Source: Xaviernesmea rhizosphaerae (lineage in GTDB: Bacteria; Pseudomonadota; Alphaproteobacteria; Rhizobiales; Rhizobiaceae). From it: a stretch of DNA of 64,000 bases. The notes under the pieces are model-generated. The model was not told where the DNA came from. It searched no databases and saw only the letters and a program-made list of their open reading frames with translations. The stretch spans positions 88,137 through 152,136 of the forward strand of contig NZ_MKIO01000038.1 of NCBI RefSeq assembly GCF_001938945.1, written 5' to 3'. Shown one piece after another: positions 1 to 8,740 of the stretch (within the stretch, counting starts at the first letter, position 1; the number at the start of each line of letters is the position of its first letter). The position numbers and the translations under genes were made by a program.

Positions 1-810
1 TGCTCCAAGGCGCTGCTGGCCGATCACGGCTGGCGCGCCGTCGTCGTGCTCGGCGCGCTGCCGCTGCTGGTGGTCCCGGTTTTCATGGCCCTGCTGCCGG
101 AATCGGTGGAATTTCTTGTCCTGCGCGGCCGGAAGGATGCGGCGACGAGGACGGCAGCTCGCATGGGCATCGCCGTGCCGGCTGCCGTTCTGAAGGACCG
201 CACCAGCCCGAACCTTGCTTCGGTTCTGCGCGCCATCTTCAGCCCGCAAAAGGCCTTTGAGACGATCTGCTTCTGGGTCGCCCTCTTCATGGGCCTGCTT
301 CTGGTCTATGGCCTGGCGCAGTGGCTGCCACAGATCATGCGCAAGAACGGCTACGACCTCGGCAACAGCCTGATGTTCCTCGCGGTGTTCAGCTTCTCCT
401 CGGCCATTGGCGGCATCCTGCTCGGCTCCTGGGCCGACCGCTTCGGCGTCAAGAAGACGATCGCGGCCTCCTATCTCGTCGGCGCCGCCGGCATCGCACT
501 GCTGGCGCTCGGAGGGCCGCTCATCGTCAACTATCTCTTCGTTGCCGTTGCCGGCTTCGGCACGGTCTCGGCCTCGCTGATCCTGACGGGCTATCTCGCG
601 CAGAAGCTCGATCCGTCGATCCGCTCGGCCGGCACCGGTTTCGCGCTCAGCTTCTCGCGCCTCGGCGCGCTCACCGGCCCGCTGGTTGGCGGCTATATCG
701 CCAGCATCAATGCCGCACCGCAGTGGAACTTCTATGTCTTCGCGGGCATCGCGCTGCTGGCGGCCCTGGCAACGATCCTGATCCCCGCAGCACGCGCTGA
801 GCGCGCCTGA
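1..810 (+). CDS. MFS transporter, C-terminal part (AAHS-like)
   Basis: The frame is open from base 1 and stops at 810, so the N-terminal half lies outside the window. The visible 269 residues hold about seven hydrophobic segments and a cytoplasmic loop reading LPESVEFLVLRGR, the position and wording seen in the central loop of aromatic acid:H+ symporters such as PcaK. A second motif-A-like loop, GSWADRFGVKK, follows later. Inner-membrane proton symport of an aromatic or similar organic acid is inferred from this resemblance; the substrate cannot be read from the fragment. It is convergent with the chemoreceptor gene, and the two share a hairpin region at 831-863. Confidence 0.8.
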   Translation, partial: CSKALLADHGWRAVVVLGALPLLVVPVFMALLPESVEFLVLRGRKDAATRTAARMGIAVPAAVLKDRTSPNLASVLRAIFSPQKAFETICFWVALFMGLLLVYGLAQWLPQIMRKNGYDLGNSLMFLAVFSFSSAIGGILLGSWADRFGVKKTIAASYLVGAAGIALLALGGPLIVNYLFVAVAGFGTVSASLILTGYLAQKLDPSIRSAGTGFALSFSRLGALTGPLVGGYIASINAAPQWNFYVFAGIALLAALATILIPAARAERA

Positions 811-823
811 ACGATCGCACCAA

Positions 824-863
824 AAGAGAAAGGGCGACGCTGCCATGTCGGCAGCTTCGCCCT
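824..863 (-). terminator. Rho-independent terminator of the chemoreceptor gene
   Basis: Hairpin with arms AGGGCGA-c-GCTGCC and GGCAGC-t-TCGCCCT around a 5-nt loop. Read on the minus strand it is followed by TTTCTCTTTT. It lies between two convergent genes and may also stop the MFS transcript. Confidence 0.65.
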
Positions 864-958
864 GTCGTCAAGGCCGCGCAAAGCGGGCGCAAGCCAGGTT
901 CCCGCATGTCGGTCCGATGCTCCAGGCAAGTCGCCCGAAGCGATCCGCGCCCTGTTCC

Positions 959-2347
959 TCAGGCAGCTCGCCGGCGCGACGGGCGCTCGACACCTTCGGT
1001 GCGGAAGCCCTGCAGCTTGCGGGCGATCTCGTGCATCTCGTCCGTCATCGCATTGGACGCCGCTGCCGTTTCCTCGACCATCGCGGCGTTCTTCTGCGTG
1101 ACCTGATCGACCTGACCGATCACCGCCTCGATCTCGCGCATCGCGGCTTCCTGATCGCTGGCGGAGCGCTCGATGGTCGTCACGGAGCCGCCGACACCGG
1201 CAATATGAGCGGCGATCCGGCTGATGGCCGATCCAGTCTGGTTGACGAGGCCGACGCCATTTTCGACCAGCTTGCTGGAGGTCGTGATCAGCGCGCGGAT
1301 CTCCTTGGCCGCGGCAGCGGAGCGCTGGGCGAGTTCGCGCACTTCCTGGGCGACGACGGCAAAGCCCTTGCCCGCCTCGCCGGCACGCGCCGCCTCAACG
1401 CCGGCATTGAGCGCCAGAAGATTGGTCTGGAAGGCGATCTCGTCGATGACGCCGATGATCTTGGCGATCTCGCTCGACGAGCGGTCGATGGCCTCCATGG
1501 CGTTGATCGCCTTTTCGACGATCGCAGAGCCGTCGCCGCTGTCGGTGTTGGCAAGCTCGATCATGCGTTTGGCCGAGCGGGCGGCGGCGCTCGTCTCCGT
1601 CAGCGTCTTGACGATATGCGATAGCGCGCCGGAAGCCTCCTCGATGCTGGCGGCCTGGCGCTCGGTCCGGCTGGAGAGATCGGAAGAGGCGGCACTGATT
1701 TCGCGGCAGCGATCCAGCACGGAGGCGGCAGCGGCAGAAACGTCACTGACCAGGGCGCGCAGCTGTTGGGTCGCGACATTGAAGTTCTGCCGGAGACTAT
1801 CCGACTTTGCCGAAAAGGCGCTGTCGATCTGCTGCGTCAGATCCCCCTCGGCCAGCTGACGCAGGCCCGAGGCAAGCTTTTCGATGGCCTGCCGGTCTTC
1901 TTCGGCCACCCGCGCCGCCTCGGCCTGCCGCAACTCTTCCGCCTTGCGCAGTCGAATCATTTCTTCGATGTCCTGCCAGACGACGATCAGCAAGGTCTCT
2001 TTTTCACGGACCCAGCGGATGAGCGTCACCTGAATCTGGAAGCGGCTGTCGTCACGCCGACGGCCTTCCCATTCAAACCGGGAAAACCCCTCCTTCATCG
2101 CCAGACCGATCTTGGCCATGGCCTTGTTGTCGGAACGCTCGCCATCCGGCTGGAACTCCGGCGAAAAATCTGCCGGCGTGAGGCCCATGATCGTATCCGC
2201 AGGCTGGCTTAAAACCTTCTGGAACGCGTCATTGAAAGCGATCACGTGGCCGTCACGGATGACACAATAGGCATCCGGCGCACTCTCAAACAGGAAGGAC
2301 GCCAGTTCGCGGCGGAAATCTTCTTTCGGGCGGTGAAATCCGAACAT
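959..2347 (-). CDS. Soluble PAS-domain methyl-accepting chemotaxis protein
   Basis: 462 residues with no transmembrane segment, so a cytoplasmic chemoreceptor. A PAS domain occupies roughly residues 12-128 (APDAYCVIRDGHVIAFNDAF), followed by a charged helix and the MCP signalling domain from about 190 to the end. The hairpin tip that contacts CheA and CheW is plain at 302-340 (EIAFQTNLLALNAGVEAARA); this copy has Gly where most family members have Ala in LNAAVEAA. It probably senses an internal redox, ligand or energy state through PAS and feeds the CheA kinase; the ligand is unknown. The ATG at 2347 has a GGAGG Shine-Dalgarno. No che genes are adjacent. Confidence 0.93.
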   Translation of the reverse strand: MFGFHRPKEDFRRELASFLFESAPDAYCVIRDGHVIAFNDAFQKVLSQPADTIMGLTPADFSPEFQPDGERSDNKAMAKIGLAMKEGFSRFEWEGRRRDDSRFQIQVTLIRWVREKETLLIVVWQDIEEMIRLRKAEELRQAEAARVAEEDRQAIEKLASGLRQLAEGDLTQQIDSAFSAKSDSLRQNFNVATQQLRALVSDVSAAAASVLDRCREISAASSDLSSRTERQAASIEEASGALSHIVKTLTETSAAARSAKRMIELANTDSGDGSAIVEKAINAMEAIDRSSSEIAKIIGVIDEIAFQTNLLALNAGVEAARAGEAGKGFAVVAQEVRELAQRSAAAAKEIRALITTSSKLVENGVGLVNQTGSAISRIAAHIAGVGGSVTTIERSASDQEAAMREIEAVIGQVDQVTQKNAAMVEETAAASNAMTDEMHEIARKLQGFRTEGVERPSRRRAA

Positions 2348-2578
2348 AACCAGGCCTCCACATCAAGGATGCCTATGATTATATTTAATTATTTAAGCAG
2401 TACTTAATAGAGAGCCGCCGCCCGTCAGTTATTTTCCCGTCAGAAAACAGAACGATACCACAAATCTAGGATAGAATATCCTGACGATTTTGCTCGTTTT
2501 CGGATTATGCGGCCAGATTTCCGGTTCGATGCGCCAGTGCAAGCCCGCACCTTCCCATGCTATCGGCTTCGGCGGTCC

Positions 2579-4162
2579 TTACTTGAGCGACGATCCCAGG
2601 AGATAGCCCGATCCGCCGGCAAGTCCCGGCCCGGGATGGGTCGAGGCGCCGATATGGTAGAGGCCGGGGACATGCGTCTTGTGGTTGACGCTGGTCTTGA
2701 AGGGCCGCCAGAGGAAGAACTGGTCGAGACCGCAGAACCCGCCATAGGGATCGCCGCCGACCAGATTGATGTTCGTGGCTTCAAGATCGGCGGGAGAATA
2801 GGCGCGGCGCGCCAGCACGATCTCGTCGAAATTCTCGATATGGTGGCGCAGCATGGCTTCGACCCGATCGGCGAAGGCCTCGCGCAGCGCCTCGGTCCAG
2901 CGGCCATCCTCCGGCCGGTCCAACTGTCCGGCGGCGTCGCCTTTGATCCGGCGCGGCGTGTCCGGCAGCTGCAGCCATAAAATGGCGCCGCCTTCAGGCG
3001 CGCGGCTGGGATCGAGCGCGGTCGGCTGCCCGACGCAAACGGTCGGCTCCGCCGGCAAAAGGCCACGCTCCGCCTCATTGGCCGAGCGCGAGACGCCGTC
3101 GAGCCCGGGCGTCAGATGCAGGAGCGCCACCTTGGCCAGATCCTCACCGTCGCGCCAGCGCGGCGGCGCCTTCAGCGCATAATGGATCTGCATATTGCCC
3201 TTGCCATAGCGATAGGCGGCAAGCCCTTCAGACACGGCCGGCGGACGCGCGGCATCGGCAAGCAGGCGGTCATAGAGCTGATGCGGCGTGACCGAGGCGA
3301 TCACCCCGCGCGTGGCGCGCAGCTGCCGGCCATTGCCGAGGCGGACACCGCTGGCCCGGCCCGAGGCATCGAGGTCGATCCGCTCGACATCGGCGTCGCG
3401 CAGGATCTCGCCGCCCTGGTCTCTGATCAGACGCTCGAAGGCGCGCAGCAGATTGGCCGCGCCTCCCTTGACGATCGGGCAGCCGGCCGCCTCGATGGCA
3501 AAGCCGATCACCCGCGTCATTTCGGCGGAATAGCTGCTTTCGGGCCCAAGGCCGCAATGCAGCGCCCAGGGCGCCCAAAGCGCCTTTAGCTCCTCGGCGC
3601 GATAGGTGGTCTCAAGATAGCCGCGCGCCGGCGCCAGCGCGTCGCCGAAGAAGGCCAGCAGGCCGCGCAGGCCCCTCTTCCAGGCTTCGCGCGCCAGCAG
3701 CCTGGCGGTGCCGGAGGACCAGAGATTGCCGCCCAGCAGGCCGAAGACGAAGCCGGCATTGCCGGCGAAGCGACCCATCTCCCGGTCGAAGGCCGCACCG
3801 TCGCCCGGCGCCAGTGCGTCGAAATGGGCGATGTTCCGGCTGCGGTCCATCGACAGAATGGCATGGGAGCCATCCGGCCGCAGCACGCCGGTGGGCGTGG
3901 GCGAATGGCAGAATTCCAGCCCCCACGCCTCCAAATCTTTGCCCAGGACGGCAAAGGCGGGCGAGGTCAGAAACAGCACCATGGTCGTCGCCATCACATC
4001 ATGGCGATAGCCGGGCACCGTGATCTCCTCCGTGCGCAGGCAACCGCCGATCTCGGCATTGCGCTCGATAAGGGTGACCTTCCGGCCCTTCTTTCCCAGA
4101 AGCGCGGCAGCCACCAATGCATTGATGCCGCTGCCGATGATGATGAAATCAGCCTCTGCCAT
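2579..4162 (-). CDS. FAD-dependent oxidoreductase, phytoene desaturase-like (PYROXD2 type)
   Basis: 527 residues. The N-terminus carries the FAD-binding Rossmann motif GSGINALVAA (about 11-20) with the acidic end ERNAEIGGCLR, and the C-terminus has the CrtI/PYROXD2-type ending GLYHIGASTHPGPGLAGGSG. The fold is that of the CrtI/flavin amine oxidase superfamily. No carotenoid genes are nearby, so a role in carotenoid synthesis is not supported and the substrate is unknown. The gene stands alone on the minus strand, 321 bp from the next gene of the same orientation. Confidence 0.88.
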   Translation of the reverse strand: MAEADFIIIGSGINALVAAALLGKKGRKVTLIERNAEIGGCLRTEEITVPGYRHDVMATTMVLFLTSPAFAVLGKDLEAWGLEFCHSPTPTGVLRPDGSHAILSMDRSRNIAHFDALAPGDGAAFDREMGRFAGNAGFVFGLLGGNLWSSGTARLLAREAWKRGLRGLLAFFGDALAPARGYLETTYRAEELKALWAPWALHCGLGPESSYSAEMTRVIGFAIEAAGCPIVKGGAANLLRAFERLIRDQGGEILRDADVERIDLDASGRASGVRLGNGRQLRATRGVIASVTPHQLYDRLLADAARPPAVSEGLAAYRYGKGNMQIHYALKAPPRWRDGEDLAKVALLHLTPGLDGVSRSANEAERGLLPAEPTVCVGQPTALDPSRAPEGGAILWLQLPDTPRRIKGDAAGQLDRPEDGRWTEALREAFADRVEAMLRHHIENFDEIVLARRAYSPADLEATNINLVGGDPYGGFCGLDQFFLWRPFKTSVNHKTHVPGLYHIGASTHPGPGLAGGSGYLLGSSLK

Positions 4163-4483
4163 GATGATCTCCCGCAGGGTGGAGGAAGCCGTTCTCAGCC
4201 GAAAACGGACGCTGCATGTTCAGCGCGCGGGGATGCCGGAAACGCATGATCCGCCGGCGCGCCGGTTCCTGTCGTCATGAGTGGCTGCTGCCACGGGCGA
4301 CCGCTGAAGAGTGAAGAAACGACCAAACGCTTTATCGGCTTCGCACACCTTGGTGCGTTGACCTCTGCCATGGGGCATAAAGTCCCTGGCCGTCATCCGC
4401 GGACTTCTTGCCCCCGGGGATGACGACGCAGAGGGTTTCGCGCTGTGTCAGAGGTCTGAAAGCCGCGTTCGGCCGCGCCGCGC
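4163..4483. other. Intergenic region upstream of the FAD oxidoreductase
   Basis: 321 bp without a convincing gene. It holds the promoter side of the oxidoreductase and an 8-bp stem (CGTCATCC 4391-4398 with GGATGACG 4418-4425) that lacks a T-run. Nothing else recognised. Confidence 0.5.
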
Positions 4484-5263
4484 TCAGCCGATCAGCGCCA
4501 GCGCGCGCACGGGCGACCCCGTGCCCTTGACCAGCTTGAGCGGCGCGGCGATCAGGATTGCACCTTTCGGCGGAAGCTGGTCGAGATGGCAGAGGCTGGC
4601 CAGACCGTAGCGGTTGGCCTTGTGCATCAGATTGTGCGCGGGAAAGGGCGGCTCCATGCCGCCGGCAGCGCCCGCATCCGTGCCGATCGTCTCCTGCCCC
4701 CAGCCGATGATGCCCTTCGACAGGAGATATTCGATCGCATCCACGGTCGGCCCCGGCGAATGCGGGCCGGTCTCGTCGGCATTGAGGAAGGTCTCGGTCG
4801 CGCCGTTGCGCTTGTACCAGTCGGTGCGCAGCAGCACCCAGCTCCCGGCCTCGATCTCGCCATGCTCGGCCTCCCAGGCGCGGATGCTGTCGGCCGTCAG
4901 CAGATAGTCGGGATTCTCGGCCGCCTCCTTCGAGCGGTCGATAACATTGACGGGGGCGACGAAGTTCTGCGGCGGGATGGTGTCGGTGGTGTTTTCGGGA
5001 TGATCCTTGCCGGTGATCCAGTGGCAGGGCGCGTCGAAATGGGTGCCGGTGTGCTCGCCCAGCTCTAGCCAGTTCCAGGCCCAGAAGGGGCCGTCCTGGT
5101 CATAGGTCGAGATGGTGTGGACCTTCACCTTCGGCGTATTTTTCCCGAACTGCGGCGGCAGGTAGAGAACGGGCGTTTCCGGCCCAAGCGGCGCGCTGAG
5201 ATCGACGACCTTGACGGCGCCGGTGAGAAGGCCCTGGGCCAGGCTTGCAAGATGTGCGGTCAT
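4484..5263 (-). CDS. Cyclase family protein (KynB-like metal hydrolase)
   Basis: 259 residues of the cyclase/kynurenine formamidase superfamily. The family signature HTGTHFDAPCHW lies at residues 71-82 and supplies His and Asp metal ligands; a further metal-site region is EPPFPAHNLM. These enzymes hydrolyse amides or lactones in the cytoplasm with Zn or Mn. No kyn genes are nearby, so kynurenine formamidase cannot be asserted. ATG at 5263 follows a GGGGAG Shine-Dalgarno. The gene diverges from a MarR regulator across a 433-bp gap containing two perfect palindromes, which suggests control by that regulator. Confidence 0.9.
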   Translation of the reverse strand: MTAHLASLAQGLLTGAVKVVDLSAPLGPETPVLYLPPQFGKNTPKVKVHTISTYDQDGPFWAWNWLELGEHTGTHFDAPCHWITGKDHPENTTDTIPPQNFVAPVNVIDRSKEAAENPDYLLTADSIRAWEAEHGEIEAGSWVLLRTDWYKRNGATETFLNADETGPHSPGPTVDAIEYLLSKGIIGWGQETIGTDAGAAGGMEPPFPAHNLMHKANRYGLASLCHLDQLPPKGAILIAAPLKLVKGTGSPVRALALIG

Positions 5264-5378
5264 ATGCGGCTCCCCTTTTGTCCATCCGCCTCGGCGCCTT
5301 CACGGCATGCAGGGCCTAAACCGGTGGCGATTGATGACGGGAGCCTAGAAGCAAAAATATCTTCGCGCAAGAATTTTG

Positions 5379-5390
5379 TTTAAGCTTAAA
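5379..5390. promoter_or_regulatory. Palindrome TTTAAGCTTAAA, possible MarR operator
   Basis: Perfect 12-bp palindrome about 115 bp upstream of the cyclase start, in AT-rich sequence where its promoter would be expected. MarR dimers bind palindromes of this size; binding by the adjacent MarR is an inference from divergence. Confidence 0.4.
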
Positions 5391-5494
5391 TCATCTTGGC
5401 GAAAGAGGCGCTGACGGGCCATCCTCTCCGGAAAACGGGGCTTTCCGGGGAGGGGCAAAAGCTCGTGCCGCGGCAGGCTTCGCCGGATGGTTTC

Positions 5495-5506
5495 TTGAAC
5501 GTTCAA
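5495..5506. promoter_or_regulatory. Palindrome TTGAACGTTCAA, possible MarR operator
   Basis: Perfect 12-bp palindrome about 190 bp upstream of marR and 230 bp upstream of the cyclase gene. Its sequence differs from the other palindrome in the gap, so at most one may be the MarR site. Confidence 0.4.
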
Positions 5507-5696
5507 ACATGGTGCAGTAAGAGCGAGGCAGCCGCCGATGCCCCTGGTGATGGACGGTCACGCGACCTGTGCCATCTGTGGAGCATCGACGGGAGGCTCG
5601 GGCCGATAGGCAGGCGGGCCGGGCCGGGCGACAGGACCTCATCCGAGGAATGCAATATCCGGCAAATGCAATGCAGTGCTTCAGAAGGGACAGGAC

Positions 5697-6200
5697 GTGG
5701 CGGAATATGATCTCGAGGCCGTGGTTCACGATACCCAGGAGGGCAAGAAGCAGGAGCTTCGCCTCTGGCTGCGGCTCCTGTCCACCACCAAGCTGATCTC
5801 CCAGGAAATCCGCCGCCGGCTTCGCCGCGAATTCGGCGCGACGCTGCCGCAGTTCGATATCCTGTCGCAGCTCTATCGTGAAAATGACGGCCTGCGGCTT
5901 GGCGAGCTGTCGAAGCGCACCATGGTGACCAATGGCAATATTACCGGGCTGGTCGAGCGGCTGGAAACCGAAGGACTGCTGGTGCGCGAGCGCCTGCCGG
6001 ACGACCGCCGCGTGATCGTCGCCTGCCTGACCGACAAGGGCCGCACCACGTTTCAGGCCATGGCCGAGGCGCATGAGAACTGGCTGAAGGACATGATGGC
6101 CGATGTCGATCCGATCGTCATATCAGGCCTTCTGACCCATGTCGGCCAGGTCAAGCAATCCACGAGCAATCATCTCTCGGGCGACGGCGATGAGGACTGA
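5697..6200 (+). CDS. MarR family transcriptional regulator
   Basis: 167 residues from the chosen GTG at 5697, which sits 7 bases after AGAAGGGA; a GTG at 5676 in the same frame would add seven residues but has no ribosome site. The winged helix covers roughly residues 30-115: LGELSKRTMVTNGNITGLVERLETEGLL is the recognition helix region and LPDDRRVIVACLTDKG the wing with the conserved DxR. MarR proteins are usually ligand-relieved repressors of a divergent gene, which here would be the cyclase-family gene. The ligand is unknown. Confidence 0.9.
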   Translation: MAEYDLEAVVHDTQEGKKQELRLWLRLLSTTKLISQEIRRRLRREFGATLPQFDILSQLYRENDGLRLGELSKRTMVTNGNITGLVERLETEGLLVRERLPDDRRVIVACLTDKGRTTFQAMAEAHENWLKDMMADVDPIVISGLLTHVGQVKQSTSNHLSGDGDED

Positions 6201-6221
6201 CAGGAAGGACTAACCGGTGGC

Positions 6222-6779
6222 TCAGGCCTCGTCGAACAGGCCGGTCGGCAGGCCGTCCATGCTGCGCTGGTTCTTCTCGCGCCAATAGGCGTCGATCCCG
6301 TCCTCGCCCTTGGCCGTCGCCCAAGCGTCCATCTGCGGGCGCTCGCCTTCGTACGTGAACAGGGGAACGCCATAGCCGCAGGAGCTCTGAACCATGTCGA
6401 TGTCGAGCTCCACCATCTGCCGCGCGCCGAGCGGGGCCTTGTTGTCGAACAGCGTGGCCAGACGCTCGGCATAGGCTGTGCTGTTCCGGTGCAGCACGCG
6501 GCCCCTGCCATAGAGCCGCAGGATCAGCGGCGGCCCGTCGACGGCGCAGAACATGATGGTGAGCCGGCCATCGGCCATCAGATGGGCCGCCGTCTCGTTG
6601 CTGCTGCCGGTCCGGTCGAGATAGAGCACATGCGTATCGTCGATCACCCGGAACATGTCGGTGCCGCGCGGCGAGACATTGACCCGGCCCGTTTCCGCCG
6701 CGGAAGCGGTGAAGAACATCCGCTGGGCCGCAATGAACCGGTGCAGATGCGGCTCGATCTTCTGAAACTGCTTTGCCAT
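6222..6779 (-). CDS. Pyridoxamine 5'-phosphate oxidase family protein
   Basis: 185 residues from ATG 6779, preceded by GGGAAGGGAC. The N-terminal half has the split-barrel flavin-binding pattern (RVNVSPRGTDMFRVIDD, LYLDRTGSSNETAAHL) found in PPOX-class proteins that bind FMN or F420. It is longer than the minimal family and is not PdxH. It probably reduces or oxidises a small molecule with FMN; the substrate is not evident. It is convergent with marR (22 bp apart), so not part of that divergon. Confidence 0.85.
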   Translation of the reverse strand: MAKQFQKIEPHLHRFIAAQRMFFTASAAETGRVNVSPRGTDMFRVIDDTHVLYLDRTGSSNETAAHLMADGRLTIMFCAVDGPPLILRLYGRGRVLHRNSTAYAERLATLFDNKAPLGARQMVELDIDMVQSSCGYGVPLFTYEGERPQMDAWATAKGEDGIDAYWREKNQRSMDGLPTGLFDEA

Positions 6780-6857
6780 GTCCCTTCCCTCCCCGGAACG
6801 TCCCGTGGCGCCCGACGCTCCCATCAGGCAGCGTCACGACGTCGTTTGCCGGCTATT

Positions 6858-7922
6858 TCAACCCTGAGCGAGGATCTCCGTCAGCGCGCCGACCAGACGG
6901 TCACATTCCGCCTGGGTGCCGATGCTGACGCGCAGATAGTCGGCAATGCGCGGCTTGGCGAAATGCCGGACCAGGATCGCACGCGCCCGCAGGGCCGCCG
7001 CCAGATCCGCGCCCGTGCGCGCGCTGTGCCGGGCGAAGACGAAATTGGCGCTGGAAGGCAGCACCTCGAAGCCGAGCGTTTCAAGCGCTTCCGTCAGCCG
7101 CGCGCGGCTGGCGACGATCAGGTCGCGATGCGTCTCGAACCAGTGGCGGTCCTTCCATGCGGCCGTGGCGCCGGCAAGCGCCAGCCGGTCGAGCGGATAG
7201 GAATTGAAGCTGTCCTTCACCCGCTCCAGGGCCTCGATCAGATGCGGCTGGCCGACGGCGAAGCCGACGCGCAGGCCGGCCAGCGCGCGCGACTTGGAGA
7301 AGGTCTGGATGACAAGCAGGTTCGGGTGCTCGGCGATCAGCGCGGTCGCGCTCTCAGCGCCGAAATCGACATAGGCCTCATCGATGATGACGGGCTTGTC
7401 GGCATGGCGCAGCAGAAGCTGCCTGATCGCGTCGAGCGGCAGCGCGATGCCGGTGGGCGCGTTCGGGTTCGGAAGGATGATCGCGCCGCAGGGCCGATCA
7501 TAGTCCTCCACGCGGATGCGCATGGCCTCGTCCAGCGGCACGGTCTCGGCGCCGATCTCGAACAGGCGGCAATAGGTCGGATAGAAGCTATAGCTGATAT
7601 CGGGATAAAGAAGCGGCGCCTCCTGCTTGAGCAGCGCCACGAAGGCATGGGCCAGCACCTCGTCCGACCCATTGCCGACGAAGACGGCCTCCGCCGTCAG
7701 GCCCAGATCGGCGGCGATCGCCTGGCGCAGCTCCAGCGCGGTCGGATCGGGATAGAGCCGCAGCGCATCCGATGCCGCTTCCCGGATCGCCGCGAGCGCG
7801 GCGGGAGACGGCGGATAGGGGCACTCATTGGTGTTGAGCTTGACGAGATTGTCGATGCGCGGCTGCTCGCCCGCGACATACGGGCTGAGCGCGTGGACGA
7901 TCGGGCTCCAGAAGCGGCTCAC
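6858..7922 (-). CDS. hisC: Histidinol-phosphate aminotransferase
   Basis: 354 residues of fold-type I PLP aminotransferase, HisC branch. Visible landmarks are LNTNECPYPPSP (29-40), the substrate and PLP site NPNAPTG (152-158), DEAYVDF (181-187) and the Schiff-base lysine K210 in FSKSRALAGLRVG. It converts imidazole-acetol phosphate plus glutamate to histidinol phosphate; HisC enzymes often also use aromatic substrates, so a role in Phe/Tyr synthesis is possible. The GTG start overlaps the stop of the upstream MBL gene by four bases (GTGA), so translation is coupled. No other his gene is near. Confidence 0.9.
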   Translation of the reverse strand: MSRFWSPIVHALSPYVAGEQPRIDNLVKLNTNECPYPPSPAALAAIREAASDALRLYPDPTALELRQAIAADLGLTAEAVFVGNGSDEVLAHAFVALLKQEAPLLYPDISYSFYPTYCRLFEIGAETVPLDEAMRIRVEDYDRPCGAIILPNPNAPTGIALPLDAIRQLLLRHADKPVIIDEAYVDFGAESATALIAEHPNLLVIQTFSKSRALAGLRVGFAVGQPHLIEALERVKDSFNSYPLDRLALAGATAAWKDRHWFETHRDLIVASRARLTEALETLGFEVLPSSANFVFARHSARTGADLAAALRARAILVRHFAKPRIADYLRVSIGTQAECDRLVGALTEILAQG

Positions 7923-8737
7923 AGGGTCACCTCATAGGTTACGGTCATGCCGTCGAAGGCCGGCTCGACATGACGGGGCGTCTCGGCCATCACGGTGGCG
8001 TAGTCGAGCGGAATATGCATGTGCGTGAGGATCGCGCGCCGGGGCGCGAGCCGCTCGATCCAGCCGAGCGACTGCTGCAGCGACAGATGGCTGGGATGCG
8101 GCTTGTATTGCAGTGTGTCGATGACGAGCGTGTCGAGGCAGGCAAGCCGCGCCTGCGTCTCTTCGGGAAAATCGCTGACATCGGAGCAATAGGCGAAATC
8201 GCCGATGCGGAAGCCCAGCGAATGGATTGCCCCATGCTCCTGGCGCATCGGCAGAAACGGGATGGCCCCGCCCGCGCCTTCGATGACGAAGGGTGCGAGA
8301 TCCTCGCCGATCAGCCGCGCCTCGATGATCGGCGGATAGTGGCCGCCCGGCGGAGTGGTCAGGCAATAGCTGAACCCTTCCGCGATCCGCGTCAGCGTCG
8401 CCTGGTCGGTATAGATCGGCACGCGCGTGCCGCGTCCCAAGACGTACCCGCGCAGATCGTCGATGCCGTGGAGATGGTCGGCATGGGAATGGGTGTAGAC
8501 GGCGGCATCGAGATGGGTCACCCCGGCCCGCACCATCTGCGTGCGAAAATCCGGCCCGGTATCGATGACGACGCTGGTGCGCCCGCCATCCTCGGCGACC
8601 TGCTCCACCAGAAGGGCCGCGCGCAGGCGGCGGTTCTTCGGCTCGGCCGGGTCGCAGGCGCCCCAGTCGCCGGTGATCCGCGGCACGCCGGGAGACGAGC
8701 CACAGCCGAGAATGGTGAAGATGCGCCTGAAGATCAC
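7919..8737 (-). CDS. MBL-fold metal-dependent hydrolase (PhnP-like)
   Basis: 272 residues. The metallo-beta-lactamase zinc motif is THSHADH (about 101-107), followed by further ligands near YCSDVSDFPEE and ILTHMHIPLDY; the start MIFRRIFTILGCGSSPGVPRI is the usual N-terminus of this subgroup, related to PhnP phosphodiesterases. It starts at GTG 8737, three bases after the tatD stop, and overlaps hisC. Conserved beside metG and tatD in rhizobia, which hints at nucleotide or RNA end metabolism, but no phosphonate genes are present and the substrate is unknown. Confidence 0.88.
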   Translation of the reverse strand: MIFRRIFTILGCGSSPGVPRITGDWGACDPAEPKNRRLRAALLVEQVAEDGGRTSVVIDTGPDFRTQMVRAGVTHLDAAVYTHSHADHLHGIDDLRGYVLGRGTRVPIYTDQATLTRIAEGFSYCLTTPPGGHYPPIIEARLIGEDLAPFVIEGAGGAIPFLPMRQEHGAIHSLGFRIGDFAYCSDVSDFPEETQARLACLDTLVIDTLQYKPHPSHLSLQQSLGWIERLAPRRAILTHMHIPLDYATVMAETPRHVEPAFDGMTVTYEVTL

Positions 8738-8740
8738 GGT

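Larger units (their letters stand above)
5264..5696. other. Divergent control region, cyclase gene / marR
   Basis: 433 bp with no convincing gene. The notable contents are two perfect 12-bp palindromes listed separately and an AT-rich patch around 5345-5395 next to the cyclase gene. Confidence 0.5.

Noticed and set aside
5396..5710. 104-codon open frame in the marR/cyclase gap
   Set aside because: Composition unlike a protein, no ribosome site, and it runs through both palindromes and the marR start.
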